From an uncultured Bacteroidales bacterium (GTDB lineage Bacteria > Bacteroidota > Bacteroidia > Bacteroidales > Paludibacteraceae), in contig CALCUH010000167.1 of assembly GCA_937907165.1 (NCBI GenBank), forward strand, positions 1-51,047: a stretch of 51,047 nt of DNA. Direction: 5' to 3'. The position numbers were made by a program, and so were the translations under genes. The stretch's first letter is position 1; each line of letters begins with the position of its first letter. The notes below the pieces were generated by a model, which saw only the letters and a program-made list of their open reading frames with translations, did not search any database and was not told the origin of the DNA. This document shows, one piece after another, positions 17,138 to 25,530 of the stretch.

Positions 17138-18190
17138 TGTTCCCCATAAAACACATATAGATTTTTAATCCATCTACCATTACTCATCTCTCCAACATGA
17201 GGTGAATGTAGGTTATGTTTATATAAAAAATAATATAATAACCTATAACACAACACATTAACTAAAAATATATAGGTTCGGAAAAGACAAAAAAGAAGGG
17301 GCGGTTTTCACAAAACACCCCGTTCATCATGAAAAACACTTGAGTTTAGAAGAATTTTTATTGTATCATGTAGTAAATTATCAGCTTATAAAGGACGATA
17401 GAAACATCGTTCCCACACACATCATCACACACATCCATTCGTCCGTTGTTTATTCCGTCTTCATATGGACGGGCACTTCGCCCGCCCTATGAAAAACAGA
17501 AGCGCATCTGTTTTTATAACCATATACACACACTATTTGACATTCTGAAATGCCCACAAATGCGCAGTACCTTCCTAATCGCGTTTTTTCTATTTAGAGT
17601 CAAGGAATCAGCAATGTCAGCCAAGCCCATGACAGGAAAAAAATCGTGACGTAAATAAAAAGTAGTTGTATTCTCATATGCGTAAAATTTTAAATGTAAC
17701 ATACCAAAATAGACATTGAGGTATACTTTTGCGCATACTATTCCACACGTAGAAATACTGAATGTTTATACCCTTATTTCACATCAACACACTTGCGACT
17801 TACAGTGGTAAAAGATTTCTCTTAAATCTTATCCTCATGCCTTTTATACAAATTTAACAAAATTCCTTTCTTTTCGGAACAAACAGCCCCCATTTTTCAT
17901 TGATTGTTATCAATAACGAAAAGTGATATCATCTCACATTTCACTTTAAAAGACATATCATCGAAAAACGGGCCATTTTGAGCCCCTCAAAACCCTTTTT
18001 TACCCCTTGGAACACAACCATCCAAAATTGCGGGAAAAATCGCGCTATCGACCCCTATTGGAGCAAAACAGGCGGAATAAATTCTCACCTATACATTATA
18101 TATAATAGAGAAAAAACAAAAATCGCGGACACGGTTTCCCTTATTCTGATTAAATGCTTACCTTTGCCCATATTTAACTTTTAGTCTAAT
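17138..18190. other. 1.05-kb intergenic region without a convincing gene
   Basis: No reading frame here looks coding. It holds an inverted repeat TAGGTTAT ... ATAACCTA (about 17210-17246), with AATATATAGGTT following. Two adjacent hairpins lie at about 17469-17483 (CGGGC-ACTTC-GCCCG) and 17492-17515 (AAAAACAGA-AGCGCA-TCTGTTTTT); the second resembles a weak terminator. TAnnTTTG-like elements occur at 17724-17731 (plus) and 17849-17856 (minus). The sequence is AT-rich. It may contain small RNAs or decayed genes, but neither is demonstrable. Confidence 0.45.
18159..18166 (+). promoter_or_regulatory. -7 element TACCTTTG before the DUF1015 gene
   Basis: TACCTTTG lies 24 bp before the ATG at 18191. 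A TTT at about 18135 is 21 bp upstream and could serve as the -33 element. Confidence 0.6.
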
Positions 18191-19438
18191 ATGGCAATAA
18201 TAAAACCTTTCAAGGGCATCCGCCCTCCGAAAAACCTAGTGGAGAAAGTAGAGAGCCGTCCGTATGACGTGCTCGACTCCGAAGAGGCCCGCGCAGAAGC
18301 GGGTGACAACGAAATGTCTCTGTACCACATCATCAAACCGGAAATCGATTTCCCGGTAGGCACCAGCGAATATGATCCGCGCGTCTACGAAAAAGCAGCC
18401 CAGAACTTCCAAAAGTTCCAAGACAAAGGCTGGCTCGTGCAAGACGAGAAAGAGATGTACTACATCTACGCGCAAACCATGAACGGCAAGACCCAATACG
18501 GTCTGGTCATCGGAGCCTATGTGGACGACTATATGACAGGCGTCATCAAGAAACATGAATTGACACGCCGCGACAAAGAGGAAGACAGAATGAAACACGT
18601 GCGCGTGAACAACGCCAACATCGAACCTGTATTCTTCGCTTATCCGGACAACGCGACGCTCGACGCACTCGTGAAGAAATACACGGCGCAAAAACCTGAA
18701 TACGACTTCATCGCCCCTATCGACGGATTCGGACATAAGTTCTGGCTCATCGACAACGACGACGATATCAAGACCGTCACCGCAGAGTTCGGGAAGATGA
18801 AGGCGCTCTACATCGCAGACGGTCACCACCGTTCAGCCGCAGCCGCATTGGTGGGCGACGAGAAGCGTAAACAAAATCCTAACCACAAGGGCGACGAGGA
18901 GTACAACTATTTCATGGCGGTGGCTTTCCCTGCCAGCCAATTGACAATCTTGGACTACAACCGCGTCATCAAAGATTTGAACGGACTCTCTTCCGAAGAG
19001 TTCCTCAAGGCGCTCTCCAAGAACTTCACCGTGGAGAAGAAAGGCGAGGCAGAATACAAGCCACAAGAGCTCCACGAGTTCTCCCTCTACTTGGACAACA
19101 ACTGGTACAGCTTGAAGGCTAAGCAAGGCACATTCGACAATTCAGACCCTATCGGCGTGTTGGACGTGAGCATCTCAAGCAAGCTCATCCTCGACGAAAT
19201 CCTCGGCATCAAGGATCTTCGTTCGGACAAACGCATCGACTTCGTCGGCGGTCTCCGCGGACTGAAGGAACTGAAACGCCGCGTGGACAACGGAGAGATG
19301 CGCACAGCCTTGGCTCTCTATCCGGTCTCTATGAAGCAGATTATGGACATAGCCGACAGCGGAAACATCATGCCGCCTAAAGCCACATGGTTCGAACCGA
19401 AACTCCGTTCCGGTCTTATCATCCATAAATTGTCATAA
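18191..19438 (+). CDS. DUF1015-family protein
   Basis: This 415-residue cytoplasmic protein matches the DUF1015 family along its whole length. It starts with the typical MAIIKPFKGIRPP and the following RPYDVLDSEEAR. The family hallmark YIADGHHRSAAA lies near residue 215 and is followed by FMAVAFPASQLTILDYNR. The biochemical role is not established to my knowledge. In several Bacteroidales I recall the gene beside serine biosynthesis genes (serC, serA), but none are present here, so the context gives no support. It has a promoter at 18159 and a strong terminator at 19453, and is therefore probably transcribed alone. Confidence 0.85.
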   Translation: MAIIKPFKGIRPPKNLVEKVESRPYDVLDSEEARAEAGDNEMSLYHIIKPEIDFPVGTSEYDPRVYEKAAQNFQKFQDKGWLVQDEKEMYYIYAQTMNGKTQYGLVIGAYVDDYMTGVIKKHELTRRDKEEDRMKHVRVNNANIEPVFFAYPDNATLDALVKKYTAQKPEYDFIAPIDGFGHKFWLIDNDDDIKTVTAEFGKMKALYIADGHHRSAAAALVGDEKRKQNPNHKGDEEYNYFMAVAFPASQLTILDYNRVIKDLNGLSSEEFLKALSKNFTVEKKGEAEYKPQELHEFSLYLDNNWYSLKAKQGTFDNSDPIGVLDVSISSKLILDEILGIKDLRSDKRIDFVGGLRGLKELKRRVDNGEMRTALALYPVSMKQIMDIADSGNIMPPKATWFEPKLRSGLIIHKLS

Positions 19439-19452
19439 ATCCATCCAAATAG

Positions 19453-19490
19453 AAAGCGCCTTTAACCCGAAAGAGTTAAAGGCGCTTTTT
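19453..19490 (+). terminator. Intrinsic terminator after DUF1015 gene, possibly bidirectional
   Basis: AAAGCGCCTTTAAC (19453-19466) pairs perfectly with GTTAAAGGCGCTTT (19475-19488), followed by Ts. The A residues at the left edge could let it also stop minus-strand transcription of the convergent gene at 19531. Confidence 0.9.
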
Positions 19491-19530
19491 ATTGTCAATT
19501 TTTTAATAATAAATATTCTAACTGATACTT

Positions 19531-20175
19531 TTATAAATTGTGCCAATCTCCAAAAATAAGATCCTCGTCCAATTCGTCGTTCGCCCCGCTTAAGAACTTA
19601 TCGTCATAGTCGTCCGAGCACTGGAAAGAGATGAAACCGTCGCCCAAGTTTAGGTTCTCAGGCACCACCTCCTCGACAAGAGCGTCCCAATTGAGCATTG
19701 GGAAATATTCCTTCAGCAACATCTCGAAATCAGACTTCTCCAAAGAACCGTCGTTAGGCGTCTTGTCGTAATCCTTCGCCGCCGCTTCCAACTCCTGCTC
19801 GTGGATATCATAGATAGAGTCATCCATTTTCTCACCTTTCGGAACAGCGTTCGCATCGAAAAGTTTATCAATCGTCCAAAACTCCGTACCCGCATTGTTC
19901 ATGTCCAAATAGATATTACGGAGGAAATTATTGTTCACCTGTTTACGGTTCTTCTTCACCTTCTTCTCGAAATCGTTGAAATACTTCGTCAGGAATTTCG
20001 CCAATTCTTCGTCTGAACTATCCTCCTTATTATTATCCGCGACTATCTCCCATTCGCGTACTTCACTGGGCGTGTTTTCAATGGATATTACATCTTCGTC
20101 ATAAACGCCGATATATCCTAAATCGAAGTTGCCTCCGATTTCAAATTCCCCGTCGATGATTTTAATGTCTATCAT
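19531..20175 (-). CDS. Acidic protein of unknown function
   Basis: This is a 214-residue protein I do not recognise. It is strongly acidic, with runs such as NNKEDSSDEE (about 48-57) and a C-terminal part rich in D and E (CSDDYDDKFLSG ... NDELDEDLIFGDWHNL). It has a basic segment in the middle (KKVKKNRKQ, about 71-79). There is no signal peptide or membrane helix, so it should be cytoplasmic. The start MIDIKI at 20175 follows an AT-rich leader with a promoter-like TTTG/TATATTTA pair. It lies alone between DUF1015 and aroA. Codon use looks like its neighbours, which supports a real gene. It may be a lineage-specific structural or stress protein, but that is only a guess. Confidence 0.75.
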   Translation of the reverse strand: MIDIKIIDGEFEIGGNFDLGYIGVYDEDVISIENTPSEVREWEIVADNNKEDSSDEELAKFLTKYFNDFEKKVKKNRKQVNNNFLRNIYLDMNNAGTEFWTIDKLFDANAVPKGEKMDDSIYDIHEQELEAAAKDYDKTPNDGSLEKSDFEMLLKEYFPMLNWDALVEEVVPENLNLGDGFISFQCSDDYDDKFLSGANDELDEDLIFGDWHNL

Positions 20176-20494
20176 ATTATTAATTGATATTTTAATATAC
20201 CTTGTAAATATATAATAATATTTTTGATTTTCAAATAGTTCTAAGGCAATGACCCGTCATCCAACCTGAAATAAATTTCAACATCATCCGACCGACATCA
20301 CCGAAAACTATTGATATAAACATTGGGAATACTATCTACAGCTAGGGAAAAAGTTCTCGTTCGCAAGCAAAAACACATGAGACAGGTTCCCATGAGAACA
20401 AACACACAAGTTATAGTTAGACTTATACAGGTAAGTATTTATGACGCTACGGCAAGATAGGGCAGACGCCCTATCCTATTACCTAATAATAAAA
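20176..20494. other. Intergenic region between acidic protein gene and aroA
   Basis: This 319-bp gap holds the promoter of the acidic-protein gene on its left. On its right is a perfect 8-bp hairpin (GATAGGGC-AGAC-GCCCTATC, 20456-20475) that lies just beyond the aroA stop and may end the aro transcript, although no strong T-run follows. No gene was seen between. Confidence 0.5.
20205..20235 (-). promoter_or_regulatory. Promoter-like TTTG/TATATTTA pair upstream of the acidic protein
   Basis: On the minus strand TTTG (20235-20232) and TATATTTA (20212-20205) are 19 bp apart, close to the TTTG/TAnnTTTG consensus with one mismatch in the -7 element. The same TATATTTA variant precedes the giant GLUG gene. 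Confidence 0.5.
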
Positions 20495-21724
20495 TCACAA
20501 AAGCTCTTTTACAGAGAAACCCGCCTGACACAAGTTCGTCCAAAATTCAGGATAAGACTTCGTGACCACCTCAGGATGATTGACACGAACGGAGCCCTTC
20601 ACCATCGCCAGCGGAGCGAAAGCCATCGCCATGCGGTGATCCTCGTAAGTCTCCACGACAGGTAACCTCTGCGCCTCAACACGCTCACCCTTCCAGGCCA
20701 ACCTGCCCTCACCAGGTTCCGACAATAAATAGCCGAACTTCGCACACTCGTTTTTAAGCGCGGCGATGCGGTCCGTCTCCTTAATCTTCAACGATTTCAA
20801 ACCGGAGAACTCGAAAGGAATCTCAAGTCCGCAACACGTCGCCACCAACGTCTGCGCCAAATCAGGCTGCTCCAAGAAATCATACTCCATCAATTTGACA
20901 GGCTCGCCCGAGCGAGACAAAGATACGCCATTGCCCTCGAAAGCCGTGACTACGCCCAAAGGCTCGAAGATACGTCTGACCGCGCTATCCCCTTGGAAGC
21001 TGACGCTTCTCAAGAAAGGCAAACGGATGTCACACTCACGAGAGAAAGCAGCCATCTCGTACCAATAAGAAGAAGCGGACCAATCCGCCTCAATCTCGTA
21101 ATCCATGCCAGCATATTTTTGAGGTTCGATTCTGATGACATTTCCCTGCCAATCACTCTCCACACCCATCTCACGCATCATACCCAACGTCATGCGGATG
21201 TAAGGCACAGAGACAACATCGCCCGAGAGTTCCAAAACAAGCCCCTCCCTCATGGAAGGCGCCACCATCAGAATAGCGGAAATGAACTGGCTGCTCACGC
21301 CACCATCCAAGACGATATGACCACCCGTCAGCTCCGTTCCACGGATGCGTAACGGAGGAAATCCCACGTTCTCCTCATAAGAGATTTCGGCGCCCAACGC
21401 ATTCAACGCATCCACCAAGACCGCGATCGGACGATGCTTCATACGCTCGCTACCCGTGATATGCCAGAGCCCAGGCTTAGACGCCAGAAAAGCCGTCATG
21501 AAACGCATGGAAGTGCCAGCCGCACCCACATCGAAATGGTCGCCACCAGCATCTAAAGCACGCACCAAGACATCCGTATCGTCGCATTTCGCCAAGTTGC
21601 GGATGGAACGAATCCCGCCACCCACCGCACCCATAATCAGGGCGCGATTGCTGATGCTCTTAGAAGCAGGCAAAATAATCTCCGAGGAAATAGCGGTCCG
21701 CGGCGCCGTAATCTCATATATCAT
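20495..21724 (-). CDS. aroA: 3-phosphoshikimate 1-carboxyvinyltransferase (EPSP synthase)
   Basis: This 409-residue cytoplasmic enzyme joins shikimate 3-phosphate and phosphoenolpyruvate in the shikimate pathway. Conserved points include K22-S23 and R27 in PASKSISNRALI, the AGTSMRF loop (69-75; GTAMRP in many other bacteria), and the C-terminal KIKETDRIAAL and EDHRMAMAFAPLA motifs. The sequence is slightly shorter than the roughly 427-residue enterobacterial form. The ATG is only 3 bp downstream of the stop of the cyclo-ligase/AroB fusion gene, so translation is probably coupled. Having aroB and aroA adjacent links steps two and six of the pathway. Confidence 0.95.
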   Translation of the reverse strand: MIYEITAPRTAISSEIILPASKSISNRALIMGAVGGGIRSIRNLAKCDDTDVLVRALDAGGDHFDVGAAGTSMRFMTAFLASKPGLWHITGSERMKHRPIAVLVDALNALGAEISYEENVGFPPLRIRGTELTGGHIVLDGGVSSQFISAILMVAPSMREGLVLELSGDVVSVPYIRMTLGMMREMGVESDWQGNVIRIEPQKYAGMDYEIEADWSASSYWYEMAAFSRECDIRLPFLRSVSFQGDSAVRRIFEPLGVVTAFEGNGVSLSRSGEPVKLMEYDFLEQPDLAQTLVATCCGLEIPFEFSGLKSLKIKETDRIAALKNECAKFGYLLSEPGEGRLAWKGERVEAQRLPVVETYEDHRMAMAFAPLAMVKGSVRVNHPEVVTKSYPEFWTNLCQAGFSVKELL

Positions 21725-21727
21725 AAA

Positions 21728-23326
21728 TTATATTCCTAATGTGTCCCTATAAAAATCCAATGACTCGAAGATATCCTTCTTCTCCACGCTCGTATTGATA
21801 CGGATGTCACCTATGCCGCCCAGAAGCGTGAAGAGAATCCTTCCGTCCCCCTCGTTCTTCTTGTCATGCGTCATAAGCTCATAGAGCAAATCATACTCTT
21901 TGCAAGTGATATAGAGCGAACCATAATTCTCCTTGATTAACGAAACCGCTTGGCGGAACTCGTCCTTCGGGAAGCCCGTCAATTTATAAGAGAGATACAA
22001 CTCGGAAATCATACCCCAAGCCACCGCATAACCATGCAAGCGCGTGTCATTCTGTTGGATCGCGTAACTCTCGAAAGCGTGTCCCACCGTATGGCCGAAG
22101 TTCAGCGCCTTACGGATATTCTTCTCCGTCGGGTCCTTGCGCACGATTTCCCGCTTCACCCCAATCGACTCTTCCACTAGCGCAGGCAAAGCGTCATAAT
22201 CGATATGATCCAAATCATACGAAAGGATATGGTTCCAAACCTCACGGGAGGAAATCAAGCCATGCTTAATCATCTCGGCGAATCCGGAAAGGAAATTCTC
22301 CCTATCCAAAGTACGGAGGAAATCGACATCGATCAAAACCGATTTAGAAGGATTAATCACCCCGACCTCGTTCTTCAAACCGCCGAAATTAATGCCCGTC
22401 TTGCCACCCACAGCAGCGTCGATGGTGCCCAGCAAAGTAGTTGGAACGTTGATGTAATCCATACCACGCTTAAACGTAGAAGCGGCGAAGCCACCCAAAT
22501 CGGTAACCATACCGCCACCAAGATTGATTAGGAGAGACTTACGGGTAGCGCCACGCTCCCCGAGGTGCTTCCAGACCGAAGCCAAAGCCTCCAAACTCTT
22601 GTTATCGTCACCCGCCTTGATGCAGATCACATTCGCGGGCGGGATGCCCAAGCCAGACAAATTGCCGAGGCAAAGGCGGTTCGTGTTCTCGTCCGTCAAG
22701 ACAAACACCGAATCCAACGAGCGGTTACCCAACTCAGCAGGCAAGAGAGACTCCAACTTGCCCAACTTTATCAATTGTTCATTCTCCATCTTATCTCCAT
22801 AAATTACTTCGTCCATTCTGATATCCCAAGCGTCGCTTGGCACGGAAGGAACATATTGTTCGGGGAAACAAACCCCTATCTTATAAGCCGAAAGATTAGG
22901 CAACAACCTATCATAATAACCTTTGCCACGCCCCAAACGATTACCCTCCGCATCGAAACCGACGCCAGGGACAACCGCCAAATCTATCATGCCCCAATCC
23001 GAGAAAAGCGCACCCGTAGGCTCCTGAATATGGAAATCACCCTCACGCATTCTATCAGCACCCTCATACTCCCTTATCTCCAAGGAATCGCCGGCCACAA
23101 CGGGCAAGAAGATACGTTTCTTCCCATGCCAACGCTCCACAAAAGCGTGCGTCTCCACCTCATCAGGAAGCGACCAAAAAAGCAAAACGCACTTAGCCGA
23201 GACGAAGTGAGGATTCACCTCCAAAAGAGACCAGACACGAGTCGTCCGTTCCCTCTTTTCCCCGCAGGATAAACTCTTCACCGCAGCTTTGATCGATTTC
23301 CTTAATAATAACTTATCTTCAGACAT
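21728..23326 (-). CDS. aroB: Fusion of 5-formyltetrahydrofolate cyclo-ligase and 3-dehydroquinate synthase
   Basis: This is a single 532-residue frame. Residues 1-178 are a complete 5-formyl-THF cyclo-ligase (MTHFS): KSIKAAVKSL at the N-terminus, VVPGVGFDAEGNRLGRGKGYYDR at 118-140, and the ending DIRMDEVIYG. Residues about 180-532 are a complete AroB: FVLTDEN, the NAD-binding LLINLGGGMVTDLGGFAAS, PTTLLGTIDAAVGGKTGIN, and the metal ligand region LNFGHTVGHAFE. The first part returns 5-formyl-THF to the folate pool using ATP; the second makes 3-dehydroquinate from DAHP. At the junction an internal ATG (22789, MENEQL) is preceded by GGAG six bases upstream, so AroB could also be made on its own. 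Stops in the other two frames lie within 20 bp, so one indel would separate the genes. The gene starts 8 bp after the protease gene stop. Confidence 0.9.
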   Translation of the reverse strand: MSEDKLLLRKSIKAAVKSLSCGEKRERTTRVWSLLEVNPHFVSAKCVLLFWSLPDEVETHAFVERWHGKKRIFLPVVAGDSLEIREYEGADRMREGDFHIQEPTGALFSDWGMIDLAVVPGVGFDAEGNRLGRGKGYYDRLLPNLSAYKIGVCFPEQYVPSVPSDAWDIRMDEVIYGDKMENEQLIKLGKLESLLPAELGNRSLDSVFVLTDENTNRLCLGNLSGLGIPPANVICIKAGDDNKSLEALASVWKHLGERGATRKSLLINLGGGMVTDLGGFAASTFKRGMDYINVPTTLLGTIDAAVGGKTGINFGGLKNEVGVINPSKSVLIDVDFLRTLDRENFLSGFAEMIKHGLISSREVWNHILSYDLDHIDYDALPALVEESIGVKREIVRKDPTEKNIRKALNFGHTVGHAFESYAIQQNDTRLHGYAVAWGMISELYLSYKLTGFPKDEFRQAVSLIKENYGSLYITCKEYDLLYELMTHDKKNEGDGRILFTLLGGIGDIRINTSVEKKDIFESLDFYRDTLGI

Positions 23327-23334
23327 GATAAAAT

Positions 23335-25530
23335 CTATTTCTTTAATATCATGAACGATTCCACCTTAGAGTCATAAACGAGACGCAATAGATAGACTCC
23401 AGACGCACAATCCATTCCGATTGTAAATCCATCCTGGGACTCAGACAATCGTCTCGTCCGGACAAGTCGTCCATCCAATTCCGACAACTCATAGGAGAGA
23501 AATTTCTCCTGCGGGATGAGGCGAACATTCAAGACATCCTCCACAGGATTAGGGAAGACAACAGACGATAAAAGGTCAGCATGGTTTTCCATCACCGAGA
23601 CCTCAGAAACTCCAAGCCTTACGACAGGTTCGATATACAATGAAGTCGGCACATCCCAAAAAGGATGCGACCTCTCAAACGGTGACCAAGAATCGCCCAA
23701 TTTAAAATAGGCCGTGTTCTTCCCGTCGGACTTCGACTCCGAGAAACAAAGAGCGAAATCATTTGAGGCATTCCTATTTATCTTTATCGAAATAAAGAAA
23801 GATGAATCCACAACAATCGGAGTTCTTAATCTATAATAATTATCCTTCAACGACCACTCAATCAAATCATCCTTTTGCAATCCCCCGAAACCTTTGGAAT
23901 AACTCAAGATGCCCATTCTTAGCGTGTCCTCAGAAAGGAGTTTATCAGGCAACGAATCACCACTATAAACCCTCAATAAAACCGGATCATCCTCTGAGTA
24001 TGTGCCAACATAAGGAACGAAATAGACACCATACAAAGCTGAGTGGTTCTCCCTCACACGGAAATGCTCAGCATACTCGTCAATACCATACGAATTATTG
24101 CCAGCCGCATATTCACCATTCGGATCGTCCAAATAAGGCAACTCGTCCCCTCCCCAATTGGAGAGACGCGAAAATGGAAGAGCGTCAGCCTCCATGCCTT
24201 CACACGAAAAGTCGCCAGCCGCCTTAGGATCGAGCAATTTGCTAAGATCGTCCGACCAAGATTCGCTCAAAGCCCAAAAAGCGTCATACCCCGGAGAAGA
24301 ACAAGACTCGCTCGTGGCGCCACCTGATAACGAACCGATAATACGATCTTCTGCATCGAAAAGCGCAGCCCCAGAAGAACCACCCTCCATAATACCGACC
24401 TCCCATCTATCCACAAACCAATGCATATCCGGAGCAAACACATCATCATAAACGAACGATTTCAAAATGACATCATCCTCCTCGACCGACACTTTCAGCA
24501 CATCCTTATTCGGATAATGAAAACTATAATACGGAGAAGATATATTCCTTGTCGCATTCCAACCCGCATAATAGACCCCGTACTCCAAAGGCGGACGATC
24601 GTTCAACTTCAACAATAAAGCATCCGACTCCCTCTTCAGAAAAACGATTTCAGAACCCGCCATACTCATTTCCATCGACCCGTAAATGTCGACATGGCAA
24701 TGAGGACGTCGGAAATTAAAAAAGAAAATACTCTTCGCCGCCTTATCAAACACCACATTCGCTTCGTGGTCATAGAGACAATGTGAAGATGTGATCATAT
24801 AAGGCGTACCATCTTTAGCCGTATTATTTATCATGTTCCCTGAACAAAAATCCGTTCCCTCCACAAAATATAACACCGTGCTTCTCATTTGCAACTCGTG
24901 TTCCCCGTAACAGTTCGCATCTACCTGGCAATAAGCAGAATTATTCCCCACAGTAAACGATTTGAGATCCTTATAATCGTGATTCACACTTCCGATTTTC
25001 AGACGTGACGTACTACCTTTCGGGCGTATCAACTCCACAACCACCTCATCACCCGGAAGAGGAGCGGTAGCCAAAACTCCACTCAAAGAATTATTTTCAG
25101 AAGTAAAAGAACCCCTGACCACACTTCGATCCGGCGTATAGAGAAAGAGCCGGGAACCTTCGTCCAACCAATATTCGTCAAATATAAGATTCAAAGAATA
25201 TGCGCCATCCGAGACAATACGCAAACGCCAAACGGAAGTGCCATCCTCCAAATAACGGACTACACCTGAATTTTCAGGCGTATAATCCACCTTAAAAGCA
25301 TGAGCAAAACGCACAGCACCACAACGAACTGAAGTTGAAGTATCGGTGGCACGCAAAGAATCGAAATCGATATGAGGCATACGCATCGTCTCACTATCCC
25401 CACCATTTCTCAAACGGGTAGCTGCACCCAATTCATCCGGCATAGGCCAACCTCCATGACTAATTTGCCCATATATATCCAAACAAAAAAATACGAGCGC
25501 ACTACAAATTATCGCTTTGAACAAACGCAT
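23335..25530 (-). CDS. Secreted trypsin-like serine protease with T9SS sorting domain
   Basis: This is a 731-residue protein. The signal peptide covers about residues 1-21 (CLDIYGQ). A beta-rich N-terminal region (about 60-190) precedes a chymotrypsin-fold domain like that of lysyl endopeptidases. The catalytic residues are visible: H250 in MITSSHC, D303 in ESDALLLKL and S386 in EGGSSGAAL. Several cysteines around the domain could form disulfides. A further beta-rich region follows. The last about 80 residues (VVFPNPVEDVLNVRL ... LDGRLVRTRRL ... GVYLLRLVYDSKVESFMILKK) form a T9SS type A sorting domain. It is thus a predicted surface or secreted protease, and cleavage specificity is unproven. 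The start overlaps the end of the glycosyltransferase gene by 22 bp, and its stop lies 8 bp before the fusion gene. This puts a secreted protease inside a biosynthetic operon. Confidence 0.87.
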   Translation of the reverse strand: MRLFKAIICSALVFFCLDIYGQISHGGWPMPDELGAATRLRNGGDSETMRMPHIDFDSLRATDTSTSVRCGAVRFAHAFKVDYTPENSGVVRYLEDGTSVWRLRIVSDGAYSLNLIFDEYWLDEGSRLFLYTPDRSVVRGSFTSENNSLSGVLATAPLPGDEVVVELIRPKGSTSRLKIGSVNHDYKDLKSFTVGNNSAYCQVDANCYGEHELQMRSTVLYFVEGTDFCSGNMINNTAKDGTPYMITSSHCLYDHEANVVFDKAAKSIFFFNFRRPHCHVDIYGSMEMSMAGSEIVFLKRESDALLLKLNDRPPLEYGVYYAGWNATRNISSPYYSFHYPNKDVLKVSVEEDDVILKSFVYDDVFAPDMHWFVDRWEVGIMEGGSSGAALFDAEDRIIGSLSGGATSESCSSPGYDAFWALSESWSDDLSKLLDPKAAGDFSCEGMEADALPFSRLSNWGGDELPYLDDPNGEYAAGNNSYGIDEYAEHFRVRENHSALYGVYFVPYVGTYSEDDPVLLRVYSGDSLPDKLLSEDTLRMGILSYSKGFGGLQKDDLIEWSLKDNYYRLRTPIVVDSSFFISIKINRNASNDFALCFSESKSDGKNTAYFKLGDSWSPFERSHPFWDVPTSLYIEPVVRLGVSEVSVMENHADLLSSVVFPNPVEDVLNVRLIPQEKFLSYELSELDGRLVRTRRLSESQDGFTIGMDCASGVYLLRLVYDSKVESFMILKK

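Noticed and set aside
17469..17515. CRISPR-like or REP-like repeat
   Set aside because: There are only isolated hairpins (CGGGC-ACTTC-GCCCG and an A/T-rich one) and no repeat-spacer pattern. A similar GGACGGG hairpin near 44726 is too short to call a repeat family.
17446..17649. 67-codon open frame in the large gap
   Set aside because: It has no recognisable protein features, spans two hairpins and lacks a clear ribosome-binding site or promoter.
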